A stretch of 64,000 nt of DNA, taken from NCBI RefSeq assembly GCF_041909755.1, contig NZ_JAYRCW010000003.1:1-64000 (forward strand), given 5' to 3'. This DNA comes from Sandaracinobacteroides sp041909755 (GTDB taxonomy: Bacteria > Pseudomonadota > Alphaproteobacteria > Sphingomonadales > Sphingomonadaceae). The position numbers and the translations under genes are program-made. Under the pieces are notes generated by a model. The model was not told where the DNA came from and ran no database searches. It saw only the letters and a program-made list of their open reading frames with translations. This document shows, in pieces, positions 16,909-25,696 of the stretch; the first letter of the stretch is position 1, and each line of letters opens with the position of its first letter.

Positions 16909-17007
16909 TTCGCCTCTCCCTTGCCTCTCTCTCCCTTATGGCGGGTTGCGGCAGCGCGTGCCCCCATGTCAATGCCGCAACATTGGGAGTGCAATCGGGA
17001 GAGATGG

Positions 17008-18612
17008 ATGTTCAGCTTCGGGCAGATCCTGTCGGCAATCGGTGGGCGGCTGGGCGAGGCCCCCGCCCTGATCCACGGGGATGAGGTCGTCAGCTGGGCC
17101 GACTATGACCGGCGCACCGACGCGCTGGCGGGCGCCTTTCTGGCCGCCGGCGCCGGGCCGGGGGACCGTGTCGCGCACCTGATGCGCAATTCGCCCGCCT
17201 ACCTCCTCACCACCGGCGCCGCCTTCAAGGCGCGCATGGTGCATGTGAACGTGAACTACCGCTACACCGGCGAGGAGCTGGCCTATATCCTCGACAATTC
17301 GGATTCCGCCGTCGTCGTCTATGATGCGGAATTCGCCGACGTGCTGGACGGCATCCGGCAGCGCCTGCCGGGCGTGAAGCTGTGGCTGCAGGTGGGCGGA
17401 ACGCCGCCGGCCTGGGCGCAGGATTTCGATGCCGTCTCAAGGGGCGCGTCAGCCCCGGTCAAGGCCGATCACAGCCCGGACGACATGCTGTTCATCTACA
17501 CCGGCGGCACCACCGGCATGCCCAAGGGCGTGATGTGGGACCAGGGCGCGCTGTGGACGGTGCTGGGCGCGGGGGCGCCCCTGCCCGGCATGCCGGGGCC
17601 GGATTCGATCGAGGCGCATGTCGCCGCGATCGAGGCGGCGGAGGCGCGGCGCAAGGTGCTTGCCCTGCCGCCCCTGATGCACGGAACCGGCCTGCTGATG
17701 GGCATCTATTGCCTGGCGCTGGGCGGCACGGTGATCACGGCGGCCGCGCGCAACTTCGATCCCGGCGAGGCGCTGAAGCTGACCGAGCGGCACAACCCCG
17801 AAGTGGTGGTGATCGTGGGCGACGCCTTTGCGCGGCCCATCCTGCGCGCGATCGAGTCGGGCGAGGGCCGGCTGGGACAGGTGGGAATGATGATCTCGTC
17901 CGGCACGATGTGGTCGCCGGAAATCAAGGCAGCGCTGATCGGCCATTGCCCCACGATGATGTGCTTCGACAGCTATGGCTCGTCCGAGGGGCTCGGCTAT
18001 GGCGCGTCGGTGAACACGGCGGAAAATGCCGACGCCCCCACCCGCTTCGTCCATGATCCCTCGACCGTGCTGGTCGACCTGGACGAGGAGACGGGCGCGA
18101 TGCGGATAATCACGGAAGCCGGCGTTCCGGGCCGGGTGGCGCGCACCGGGCTGATCCCGCGCGGCTATTGGAAGGATCCCGCGAAGAGCGCCAAGACCTT
18201 CGTGACCATCGAGGGCCAGCGCTATACCATGCCCGGCGATTTCGGCATGTACGAGGCCGACGGCTCCCTCGTGCTGCTGGGCCGGGGCAGCCAGTGCATC
18301 AACTCCGGCGGGGAGAAGATCTTCCCCGAAGAGGTGGAGGAAGCGCTGAAGACCCATCCGGCCGTGGAAGACGCGCTGGTGTTCGGCGTGAAGGACGAAA
18401 AATGGGGCCAGGCGGTGACGGCCGTGGTGGAAACCCGAGCCGCCGTCACCGAAGCCGACCTGATCGCCCATGTGAAGGCGAACCTTGCCGCCTACAAGGC
18501 GCCCAAGACGGTGGTGATGGCCCCGGCCTGCCCGCGAGCGCCCAACGGCAAGGCGGATTACGACAGCGCGCGGAAGCTGGCGGAAGACGCGATGGCGGTG
18601 CGGGCCGCCTGA
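17008..18612 (+). CDS. Acyl-CoA synthetase (AMP-forming)
   Basis: An ANL-superfamily ligase activating a carboxylic acid to its CoA thioester via an acyl-adenylate. The product is 534 residues. YTGGTTGMPKGVMW is the P-loop (A3) signature; SYGSSEGLGYG is A5; GDFGMYEADGSLVLLGRG is A7/A8; and the C-terminal lysine lies in PNGKADYD. The ATG at 17008 has CGGGAGAG upstream; the longer open frame from 16048 is antisense to the oxidoreductase. The sequence resembles long-chain or steroid-side-chain CoA ligases (FadD-like) of actinobacteria and sphingomonads. The exact acid is unknown. Confidence 0.93.
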   Translation: MFSFGQILSAIGGRLGEAPALIHGDEVVSWADYDRRTDALAGAFLAAGAGPGDRVAHLMRNSPAYLLTTGAAFKARMVHVNVNYRYTGEELAYILDNSDSAVVVYDAEFADVLDGIRQRLPGVKLWLQVGGTPPAWAQDFDAVSRGASAPVKADHSPDDMLFIYTGGTTGMPKGVMWDQGALWTVLGAGAPLPGMPGPDSIEAHVAAIEAAEARRKVLALPPLMHGTGLLMGIYCLALGGTVITAAARNFDPGEALKLTERHNPEVVVIVGDAFARPILRAIESGEGRLGQVGMMISSGTMWSPEIKAALIGHCPTMMCFDSYGSSEGLGYGASVNTAENADAPTRFVHDPSTVLVDLDEETGAMRIITEAGVPGRVARTGLIPRGYWKDPAKSAKTFVTIEGQRYTMPGDFGMYEADGSLVLLGRGSQCINSGGEKIFPEEVEEALKTHPAVEDALVFGVKDEKWGQAVTAVVETRAAVTEADLIAHVKANLAAYKAPKTVVMAPACPRAPNGKADYDSARKLAEDAMAVRAA

Positions 18613-18654
18613 ACCGAAGCGCCTCCGTGCGACCCTGAAGGGCAGCGCGCGGCG

Positions 18655-21054
18655 CTAGCGTGTGGCGCGGGGCAGTTCGAGCGCGAAGGTGGAACCCTTC
18701 CCTTCGACCGAGCTGACATCGACGCGGCCGCGATGCCGTTCGACAACGGCCTTCACGAAGGCAAGGCCGAGGCCCGCGCCGGGGGCGGAAGCGGCGGCCG
18801 CCGCGCCTTCCGGCGGGGCCAGGCGGCGGAACGGCTCGAACAGCTTCGACAGATCCTCTTCCGCGATGCCCCGGCCCTGGTCTGCGATCTCGCAGCGGAC
18901 GATGCCCGGCTTCAGCCGCACCCGCGCCTCCACCCGCGTGCGCTCGTCGCTGTACTTGATCGCGTTGCCGATGAGGTTCGTGACGGCGCGTGTCAGCAGG
19001 GCGCGGTCGCCCGTTACCATCGCCTCGTCCTCCGGCAAGTCGGAGACGATGCGGATGCGCTTGGCGTCGGCCAGCGGCCACAGATCGTCCACCGCGTCGA
19101 GGAGCGCATCGGACATGTTGAAGGTTTCCACGACAAAGCGGCCGCTTTCCGCGCGCGCCAGGTGCACGAAATCGTCCGCAAGGCTCAGCGTCTGGTGGGC
19201 ATAGCGTTCCAGCCGCCGGGCGAGTTCGGGCGGCACCTTCTGCCCCTCGGCCTCCAGCACCGCCAGGATCGAGGCCTGGGGGGCGCGCATGTCGTGCGTG
19301 AGCAGGCGCAGCGCATCCTCGCGCTGGCGTTCGGACGCGCGCAGTTCGGTGATGTCGGCAAAGCGCGCGATCCAGCCCAGCGGCCGCCGGCCCGCATCGG
19401 TGAAGAAGGCGAGGCGGATTTCCAGGCTGGTGCCATCCGTCAGCCGGGTTTCATAACCGCCCTCGTCCGGCACGGCCTGTGCACGCATTGCCGCCAGCAG
19501 CTCCACGGCGCGCGGATCGGGCAGGCGCGGGTCGCTGTCGAAGCCCCGGAACAGCTCGGCGAGCGGCTTGCCCAGCAGAACACCGGGCACGAGGCGCGCG
19601 AACAGCGCATCGGCGGCGTCATTCGCGATCAGCACCTTCCCATCCAGATCGGTCACGACGGCGGCGTCGGGCAGGCTGTCCAGCGATTGGGCGACGAACT
19701 GCCGAAGGTCGCGCACGTCGCGGATGGCTTCGTGCATCAGCACGATCTGCTTTTCGACCGGGTCGCCCTGAACGGGTTCCCGCATGCGGGGCAACACATC
19801 CGGCTCTGACCGCAGCTCGCGCAGTTCCGCCACCATGTAGCGGCTGGCGAGATCGAGCCGCCGCCAGCCCCACAGCGGATAGATGAGGCCGATGGCGATC
19901 AACGCCATCGCAGGCGGCAGCCAGACGCGGAAAACCGCCAGACCCAGCAGCGTCATCAGGAAGATGCCGAAGCCGATGGCGACACCCAGCCACAGGTTGA
20001 TGCGCGGCCCCAGGAACAGGAGGCTCATCATCAGCGCCCACACCGGCAGCAGCGAATAGAGCAGCCACACCCAGGGCGCGACGGGCCGGATCATCCGGTC
20101 GTCCATCAGGCTGTCCACATAATTGGCGTGCAGTTCCACCCCGGCCATGGTTTCCAGCGTGCCGGACATCGGCGTGGAGAAACGGTCGCCCATGCCGGCG
20201 GCCGTCGCGCCGACCAGCACGATGCGGCCCCGCAGGAGATCCGCAGGCACGCGGCCGTTCAGCACGTCCGCATAGCTGAGCTGGGCATAGGTGCCGGACG
20301 GGCCGGCAAAGGGAATGAGATTGCGCGCCGGCGCATAGACGGGCGCTTCGGCCAAGGGCCTGGGCGCATCCAGCCGCGCGGCGTCCCCCTGGACCAGCGC
20401 GACCACCGCTTCCGACATGTGGATGTCCTGCCGGTCCTTGCCGTCTGTCAGGATATCGATGCCGCGCACCACGCCGTCGCGATCCGGGCGGGTGGTGACA
20501 TGGCCTATACCCCGTGCGGCGCCCGCAATCGGCTGCGCGGGCGGCACCCGCAGGGCCGGGGCGCCGTTCGGGCCGGGCACCTCGATGTACGAGGCGAGCA
20601 GGACGCGGCCGTTGCGCGCGATGGCGTCTGCCAGCGCCCTGTCAGCTTCCGGCAGGGTCGGTTCGGGCACCAGCACGTCGAAGCCGACGGCAGCGGCGCC
20701 GGCCGCGGTCAGCTGGTCGATCAGCCGGGCATGCACGTCGCGGTTCCAGGGCCAGTGGCCGATTTCGGCGAGGCTGGGATTGTCGATCGACACGATCAGG
20801 ATGCGCTGACTCGCCGGCGGCGGATTCAGCCGCAGCACGAAATCATAGAAGAGATTGTCGGCCCGCACGGGCGGCGACAGGAAACTGATGGCGAGGATGG
20901 CAATCGTCGCCGTGATGAGCACACCCCACCATTCGACGAGCATCCGCCTGCTCTGGAAGCTGAACTCGCCGCTGTTCAGGGCGCGCCCACCCGTTGCGGG
21001 CGTCTGGACGTCCGCCCGCGCAGGTACCGGAACGGGGCGATCCAGCTTGTTCAT
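18655..21054 (-). CDS. CHASE2-domain sensor histidine kinase
   Basis: A membrane sensor kinase of 799 residues. After a cytosolic N-terminus there is one membrane helix (about 42-60), a large extracytoplasmic CHASE2 domain (about 63-325, with ILIVSIDNPSLAEIGHWPW and GIGHVTTRPDRDGVVRG), then three more helices (about 327-396). The cytoplasmic part holds a PAS domain (about 455-575), the phospho-acceptor His587 (LLTHDMRAPQASILAVLEA) and a HATPase domain with NLIGNAIKYSD (N), DQGRGI and GAGLGLAFVKAVVERH. It ends a leftward run with the FecR-domain protein and an OmpR-type regulator; 47 bp separates it from the FecR gene. CHASE2 ligands are generally unknown. Confidence 0.93.
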   Translation of the reverse strand: MNKLDRPVPVPARADVQTPATGGRALNSGEFSFQSRRMLVEWWGVLITATIAILAISFLSPPVRADNLFYDFVLRLNPPPASQRILIVSIDNPSLAEIGHWPWNRDVHARLIDQLTAAGAAAVGFDVLVPEPTLPEADRALADAIARNGRVLLASYIEVPGPNGAPALRVPPAQPIAGAARGIGHVTTRPDRDGVVRGIDILTDGKDRQDIHMSEAVVALVQGDAARLDAPRPLAEAPVYAPARNLIPFAGPSGTYAQLSYADVLNGRVPADLLRGRIVLVGATAAGMGDRFSTPMSGTLETMAGVELHANYVDSLMDDRMIRPVAPWVWLLYSLLPVWALMMSLLFLGPRINLWLGVAIGFGIFLMTLLGLAVFRVWLPPAMALIAIGLIYPLWGWRRLDLASRYMVAELRELRSEPDVLPRMREPVQGDPVEKQIVLMHEAIRDVRDLRQFVAQSLDSLPDAAVVTDLDGKVLIANDAADALFARLVPGVLLGKPLAELFRGFDSDPRLPDPRAVELLAAMRAQAVPDEGGYETRLTDGTSLEIRLAFFTDAGRRPLGWIARFADITELRASERQREDALRLLTHDMRAPQASILAVLEAEGQKVPPELARRLERYAHQTLSLADDFVHLARAESGRFVVETFNMSDALLDAVDDLWPLADAKRIRIVSDLPEDEAMVTGDRALLTRAVTNLIGNAIKYSDERTRVEARVRLKPGIVRCEIADQGRGIAEEDLSKLFEPFRRLAPPEGAAAAASAPGAGLGLAFVKAVVERHRGRVDVSSVEGKGSTFALELPRATR

Positions 21055-21101
21055 CGCAGGATGCTAGGGGCCCGGACCGGCCGGCTCAACCCCCCCGGCG
21101 G

Positions 21102-22973
21102 TCAGGCCGCCGGTAGGCGGCGCCGACGCCGGATGGCATAGCCGACAAGGCCGAAGCCCGTGATCATCATCATCCAGGTCGCGGGCTCGGGGATGACGCC
21201 CGCGCCATTGCCGCCGGGATCCGGGCTGCTGCCCGAGCTGCCGCCACCGGGGCCGACATCGACCGGCTGCTGCGGATTGCCCGTGGGCGGCGCAGGATCG
21301 GTGGGGATGATCACCGGGCCTTCACCCGGAAGGGTCGGCCCATCAGGATCGCCCGGCTGGCCGCCATTGAAGCCGCCCGACCCGCCGGGTGTGCTGCCGG
21401 AGCCGCCGGGCGTGCTGCCGGATCCGCCGATGCCGTTGTCGCCACCGGGCGTTACTCCGCCGCCGGAACCGCCGTTGCCCGAACCGCCGCCGGAGGAACC
21501 GCCGCCGGAGGAGCCGCCGCCGGAACCACCGCCGCCACCACCAAAGCCACCGCCGGAGCCGCCACCGCCGCCACCACCGGAGCCGCCGCTGGAGCCGCCG
21601 CCCGATCCGCCGGAACCACCGGAACCGTTACCGATGGGCAGCAGGGCAGCATAGCTGTCTCCGCCGACGCTGTCGGACAGGCCGGCTTCATCGAGCGGGA
21701 TGATGGGCTCGTCGCCGGGCAGCTGGCCATCCTCGCCGGATGCGCCGCCATCGTCGGCGCCAGCCGCGCCGCTGACGGAGGCAAAGGTCGTGCTGCCGGC
21801 ATCACCGTCGAACCAGTCGAATTCATTGCCCTCGCGGGAGCCGAGTTCGGCCAGCTGATCCCGCCGTTCTTCGGCGGCACGCTGCTCGGCCGGATCGGCC
21901 TGCCCCGCCCAGCTGCGCTGGAACGTCACGGCGTCGGCGGGCATGCCCTCCAGGCCGAGCGCATCCACCGCGAAGGCGCGCACATGATACTGGCCGTTGG
22001 GCACATCCTTGAACACGGCTTCGGTGCCATCGACCTGAAGGCTGCCGACGCGATCGGTGAAGGCAGCATCGGTCGCGATTTCCACGATATAGCCGACAGC
22101 GCCCTGCACCGGCTTGATCCGGAAGGTCACGGCTTCCGCGTCCTGCACACGATCCGGCGTGTCGACGGCGGGGGCCGGCAGAAGCTTGAAGGCCTTTGTG
22201 GCGCCGCCGGAGGTGGTGAGGTTGCCATAGCCGCCCCGCACCATCACGTCTTCGATCCCGCCGATGCGCGAGACGGACACCTTGCCTTCGGTCACGACGG
22301 TCGCGGCCTTCAGTTCGTCGGGCGTGTAGCTGACCTTGAATTGCGTGCCGCGCACAGCCGCCACCGCGACGGGCGTCGTGATCAGGAAGCGCGAAGCCGG
22401 GTTCGCCATCGGCGTGACGCGCGCTTCGGACCGGCCCTGTTCCAGTGTGAAGCGGCGATCGATCGAATCCGACATCGGCACCTGCCGCAGCCGGGCGAGC
22501 CGGATGCGGCTGGCAGAGGGCAGCGAAACCTGGCTCTTGTCTGGCAGGGCAAGCGTGGCGAAGCCGTTCGGGCCGGTCACCAGAATGTCGCCCTCGCCCA
22601 GCTCCATGCCCTTGGCAACGGGCAGAGCGCCGTTCTTGCGGAGCACCCGGACATCGCCGCGGAAGGCCACGAGCTCTGCCGTGATGGGGTTCGTCTTCAG
22701 CCAGCTGGAGCGCAGGCGAAGGACGGTGCCGGCCGGCAGGTCGTCCGGGTCCTTCACCTTGTTCAGCGCCATCATCCGGCGCCAGTCCTCGGGGTTCACG
22801 AACCACTGGCCGGCGATCGACTTCAGCGTTTCGCCGCCCTTCGTGCGATAGGTGATGATCTCGTCAGTCGTTTCCGCCTGCGCACGCTGCCGCTGCTCCA
22901 GGCGAGCCCCATTGGGCATCGCCGGCGCAGTGGCTGCAAGAAGCAGCAGGAAGGCGGGGACCGCGCGACGCAT
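21102..22973 (-). CDS. Secreted FecR/LysM-domain protein with Gly-Ser linker and PEPxxWA-CTERM tail
   Basis: An exported protein of 623 residues. It has a signal peptide (about 1-18), a LysM-like segment YRTKGGETLKSIAGQWFVNP (about 41-60), then a FecR domain (about 100-225) with GEGDILVTGPNGFATLALPD and TPVAVAAVRGTQFKVSY. A fibronectin-like stretch (about 265-345) follows, then a low-complexity Gly/Ser tract (about 445-535) and a C-terminal IPEPATWMMMITGFGLVG plus Arg cluster, a PEPxxWA-CTERM sorting signal. The Gly/Ser tract looks like a flexible stalk. It is not a FecR anti-sigma factor: there is no sigma factor gene nearby and the protein is wholly extracytoplasmic. It lies between the response regulator (5 bp) and the CHASE2 kinase. 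Confidence 0.88.
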   Translation of the reverse strand: MRRAVPAFLLLLAATAPAMPNGARLEQRQRAQAETTDEIITYRTKGGETLKSIAGQWFVNPEDWRRMMALNKVKDPDDLPAGTVLRLRSSWLKTNPITAELVAFRGDVRVLRKNGALPVAKGMELGEGDILVTGPNGFATLALPDKSQVSLPSASRIRLARLRQVPMSDSIDRRFTLEQGRSEARVTPMANPASRFLITTPVAVAAVRGTQFKVSYTPDELKAATVVTEGKVSVSRIGGIEDVMVRGGYGNLTTSGGATKAFKLLPAPAVDTPDRVQDAEAVTFRIKPVQGAVGYIVEIATDAAFTDRVGSLQVDGTEAVFKDVPNGQYHVRAFAVDALGLEGMPADAVTFQRSWAGQADPAEQRAAEERRDQLAELGSREGNEFDWFDGDAGSTTFASVSGAAGADDGGASGEDGQLPGDEPIIPLDEAGLSDSVGGDSYAALLPIGNGSGGSGGSGGGSSGGSGGGGGGGSGGGFGGGGGGSGGGSSGGGSSGGGSGNGGSGGGVTPGGDNGIGGSGSTPGGSGSTPGGSGGFNGGQPGDPDGPTLPGEGPVIIPTDPAPPTGNPQQPVDVGPGGGSSGSSPDPGGNGAGVIPEPATWMMMITGFGLVGYAIRRRRRLPAA

Positions 22974-22978
22974 GGCGC

Positions 22979-23701
22979 TTACGCCGCGTCCTCGATCGGT
23001 TCGGCGCTGTGGGCGACGTTGGTCGGCTCCAGCCGGTAACCGTAGGAATAGACGGGCAACACACGGAAGCCGTTTTCGGCCCGGAGATTGAGCTTGGAGC
23101 GGATGCGCGACACATGGGCGTCCAGCGTGCGCGTCTCCGCCTCGGGGCTCTGCCCCCAGATGCTTTCCAGAAGGTAGCTGCGCGACAGCGGGCGCGACAT
23201 GTTCTCGAACAGCATCATCGCCAGCGCCAGTTCCTTGGCCGTCAGCTTCACGGGCTCGCCATGGACGGTGACCGTTTCGGTCGGCACGTCGAAACTGTAG
23301 GCGCCCCAGGCGGCGGCCATCTTCTGCGGCTTGTTCAGCTGCGCGCGGCGCAGGGCGGCATCCACCCGCGCCATGAACACAACCGTGTTCAGCGGCTTCA
23401 CGATGTAATCGTCGGCGCCGGCCGCCAGACCCGTCACGACATCCTCGTCGTCCGCACGGCTGGTGATCATCAGGATGGGAAGGTTGGCGTGCTGGCCCTG
23501 CCGCACGGTTTCCAGCACCTCGATGCCGGACATGCCGGGCATGTTCCAGTCCACGATCAGGAGATCGAAGGTATCCTGCCGAAGCCGGTTGATCAGCGTC
23601 CGCCCCTGGTGGAAGACTTCGCAGCCATGGCCCGCATCCGCCAGCAGCTTCACCACCAGCTCGGTCTGAGCCTTGTCGTCATCGAGTACCGCACAGCGCA
23701 T
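22979..23701 (-). CDS. OmpR/PhoB-family response regulator
   Basis: A two-domain transcription factor of 240 residues. The receiver domain has the acidic pocket LDDD, phospho-acceptor Asp51 (LIVDWNMPGMSG), the Thr/Ser in MITSR and the Lys in YIVKPLN. The C-terminal winged helix (about 130-228) includes LTAKELALAMMLFENMSRPLSR and TLDAHVSRIRSKLNL. All signalling residues are intact. It is the first gene of the three-gene unit ending in the CHASE2 kinase, its probable partner. Six AACTG/CAGTT pentamers lie within 200 bp upstream and could be its own binding sites. Confidence 0.95.
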   Translation of the reverse strand: MRCAVLDDDKAQTELVVKLLADAGHGCEVFHQGRTLINRLRQDTFDLLIVDWNMPGMSGIEVLETVRQGQHANLPILMITSRADDEDVVTGLAAGADDYIVKPLNTVVFMARVDAALRRAQLNKPQKMAAAWGAYSFDVPTETVTVHGEPVKLTAKELALAMMLFENMSRPLSRSYLLESIWGQSPEAETRTLDAHVSRIRSKLNLRAENGFRVLPVYSYGYRLEPTNVAHSAEPIEDAA

Positions 23702-24263
23702 GTTCGCGTTCCAGTCCTGACCCTATATTGTTCGTTCCGGCCCCATTTCAACGCGTGCCAGTTTCACCCACGAGCCGCGTTTACCACAGCCCCGCATCGT
23801 TAACTGTAAACATCTGATTCACAGTTCGCAACAGCTTGCAGTTCCAGTGCAACAACTGCTCGCAAACTGTGCCTTTCGCGCAACTTTTTCAAAACTGCCG
23901 CGCGATAGACCGGCCTGGCAAACACCAGGCCGAATGCGACGTCCGGCCCCCCGATTCGACGCATCTCGATGCTCTCTTGCCGCCTTTCACGGCAGGAAGA
24001 AGGCGGAATTTGGCCACCGCCCGTGCCGAAAACCGAAAAAATGCGGCCAAAGGGGGGGAAAGCGCCCTTTTGCCGTTTGACGATGGGCAAAAGCGGTGAA
24101 ATGAGAAGCGCACCAAGGGTCGCGCCAGGGGATATAGCCAGGCCGATCATTGTACATGGCCCGGTGCGTCAACAATCCGGGCCGCAAGCCGAACACCCGG
24201 CCAGCCGGCCTGCCCCCGCAGGCATGGGCAGCCGTTTCAGGGTATAAGGGAGAGGGACCGAAA
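23702..24263. promoter_or_regulatory. 562-bp intergenic region with AACTG half-site array and two hairpins
   Basis: This gap separates the response regulator (leftward) from the SWIB gene (rightward) and is less GC-rich than its surroundings. Six AACTG or CAGTT pentamers occur in 96 bp (23802, 23822, 23839, 23854, 23865, 23893). The second and fifth extend into a CACAGTT...AACTGTG dyad (23820-23871), and the first lies beside a GTTAAC palindrome. Further right are CTTTTGCC-11nt-GGCAAAAG (24067-24093) and GGCCCGG-12nt-CCGGGCC (24158-24183). GATTC (GANTC) occurs at 23816. I see no convincing gene; short open frames here lack ribosome-binding sites and family resemblance. Confidence 0.5.
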
Positions 24264-24518
24264 ATGGCCGACAAGAAACCGAACGCACTTCAGACCCCGC
24301 TGACCCCGTCTGCGGAACTCGCCGCGATCGTCGGCAGCGCCAAGCTTGCCCGCGGCGAAGTGGTCAAGAAGGTGTGGGACTATATCAAGGCCAACAATCT
24401 TCAGGACGCCAAGGACAAGCGCCGGATCAATGCCGACGCCAAGCTGAAGCCGATCTTCGGCGTCGACAGCGTGACCATGTTCGAAATGAACAAGCACCTG
24501 GCCAAGCACCTGTCGTAA
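24264..24518 (+). CDS. SWIB/MDM2-domain protein
   Basis: A stand-alone SWIB domain of 84 residues. LTPSAELAAIVGSAKLARGE begins the domain, followed by VVKKVWDYIKANNLQD, then DKRRINADAKLKPIFG and FEMNKHLAKHL, which closely match the SWIB/MDM2 fold of eukaryotic SWI/SNF complex B. In bacteria such domains occur alone in alphaproteobacteria and Chlamydiae, or fused to topoisomerase. A chromatin or DNA-associated role is suspected but unproven. The ATG at 24264 follows AAGGGAGAGGG, a strong ribosome-binding site; an earlier in-frame start at 24150 has none. A strong terminator follows. Confidence 0.92.
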   Translation: MADKKPNALQTPLTPSAELAAIVGSAKLARGEVVKKVWDYIKANNLQDAKDKRRINADAKLKPIFGVDSVTMFEMNKHLAKHLS

Positions 24519-24551
24519 TAACCGGCAGCCAGCCAGGCTGGATCAGGGAAG

Positions 24552-24578
24552 GGGCGGGGATCACATCCCCGCCCTTTT
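24552..24578 (+). terminator. Rho-independent terminator after SWIB gene
   Basis: GGGCGGGGAT-CAC-ATCCCCGCCC is a near-perfect stem followed immediately by TTTTT, 33 bp after the SWIB stop codon. Confidence 0.9.
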
Positions 24579-24691
24579 TGCTTGGCCTGGTCCGGTTTCG
24601 CCCCCGGGCTTTTCCGGCTATGTTGCCGCCTGCAACATCGCGCAGGCAGGGTCCTTCATGATCCCGCCCGCTTTCCGGGGGGCCGGGCGCA

Positions 24692-25696
24692 ATGACGCAT
24701 GTGAGGCAGGTCTGGATGGATGCCGTACGAGAGGCATGCATCCTGCTTGTCATGCTGTGGCATGGCGCGCTCGTCATGGAATGGCTCGGGCTTCCTGTTC
24801 CCGCAGGACTTACGGCCTTCAACAACGCCTTCGCCCCCTTTCGCATTCCGTTTCTGACATTCCTGTCCGGCATGCTTCTGGAACGGGCGTTGAAGAAGCC
24901 GACGGGCATGTTCATCCGCGGCAAGATCTTCAGCCTCTATTGGCCCTATCTGCTCTGGAGCCTGCTGTTCCTGGCGGTGCGTGGCACGTTATGGCCGGAA
25001 CGGGCGTTGACGATCCTGTGGAAGCCGGAAACCTATCTGTGGTTCCTGCACAACCTGTTCCTGTTCTACCTGGCGTTTCTTGCCTTGTGCCGGCTTCGCA
25101 TTCCTTTGCTGCCGGTCGCAGTCGCCAGCCTGCTTCTGGCTGAATTCGGCACGGATCAATTGGCGGTCGCCCGCGCCCTGTTTCTGTTTGCCTTTTTCCT
25201 GCTGGGGCATCTGGCTCAGTCGCGGAATTGGATCGGCCGGGTCCCGATGCCCATCCTCGTCGCGGCTGGTGCGGCAGCCATCGCCGGGGCCGGCGCCGGA
25301 TTGACCGGTCACGAGATGCGCTACCAGCTGATGTTCGCCTGGGCGCCGCTTGCGTTGATCGTCGTCGTGCTGGCGCTGGCGCCGCGCTATCGACCGTTGC
25401 CGGGTCTGCAGTTCCTGCAATGGATCGGCGCCAACTCCATCGTCTTCTATGCGTCCCATATGACATTTCAGATGCTTGCAGGCCGGCTGATGCAACGCGC
25501 GGGCGTGACCGAAATCTGGATGTATCTGCTGCTGCCGCTGGCGGTTTCGTTCCTGGGGGCTTCTGCCATGCAGGCCGCCCGTGCGCGGTGGCATCTGGCC
25601 GGTCTGCCGTTCGATCTGGGCGTTCTGCGCCAGTGGCGGGCTTCCGCCCCTAGGCCAGGCGCGCGCGGCGAACCGCCCCGGCGGACAGGCGGGTGA
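24692..25696 (+). CDS. Acyltransferase family 3 membrane protein
   Basis: An integral membrane O-acyltransferase of 334 residues with roughly ten hydrophobic segments. The N-terminal WMDAVREACILLVMLWHGAL carries the family's conserved His in the first helix, followed by FLTFLSGMLLERALKK with the Arg/Lys loop, and NSIVFYASHMTFQM near the C-terminus. Such enzymes (OafA/WecH type) transfer acetyl or other acyl groups to sugars or lipids on the cell surface. The acceptor is unknown. It has a poor ribosome-binding site. Its 3' end overlaps the convergent FAD oxidoreductase gene by 47 bp. Confidence 0.85.
   Translation: MTHVRQVWMDAVREACILLVMLWHGALVMEWLGLPVPAGLTAFNNAFAPFRIPFLTFLSGMLLERALKKPTGMFIRGKIFSLYWPYLLWSLLFLAVRGTLWPERALTILWKPETYLWFLHNLFLFYLAFLALCRLRIPLLPVAVASLLLAEFGTDQLAVARALFLFAFFLLGHLAQSRNWIGRVPMPILVAAGAAAIAGAGAGLTGHEMRYQLMFAWAPLALIVVVLALAPRYRPLPGLQFLQWIGANSIVFYASHMTFQMLAGRLMQRAGVTEIWMYLLLPLAVSFLGASAMQAARARWHLAGLPFDLGVLRQWRASAPRPGARGEPPRRTGG

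Noticed and set aside
16048..17007. Long N-terminal extension of the acyl-CoA synthetase
   Set aside because: It is antisense to the quinone oxidoreductase gene; ATG 17008 has a ribosome-binding site and the expected protein length.
21375..21630. Short repeated GC-rich units resembling a repeat array
   Set aside because: The repeats are in-frame Gly/Ser codons of the FecR protein stalk. There are no unique spacers or cas genes, so it is not a CRISPR array.
21160..21654. Proline-rich 164-residue plus-strand open frame
   Set aside because: It is the antisense of the Gly/Ser-rich tract of the FecR protein. Codons for Gly and Ser read backwards give Pro-rich frames; it has no ribosome-binding site or family resemblance.
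21102..22973. FecR protein as an anti-sigma factor for iron uptake
   Set aside because: It has a signal peptide and sorting tail, so it lies outside the membrane, and no sigma factor gene is adjacent.
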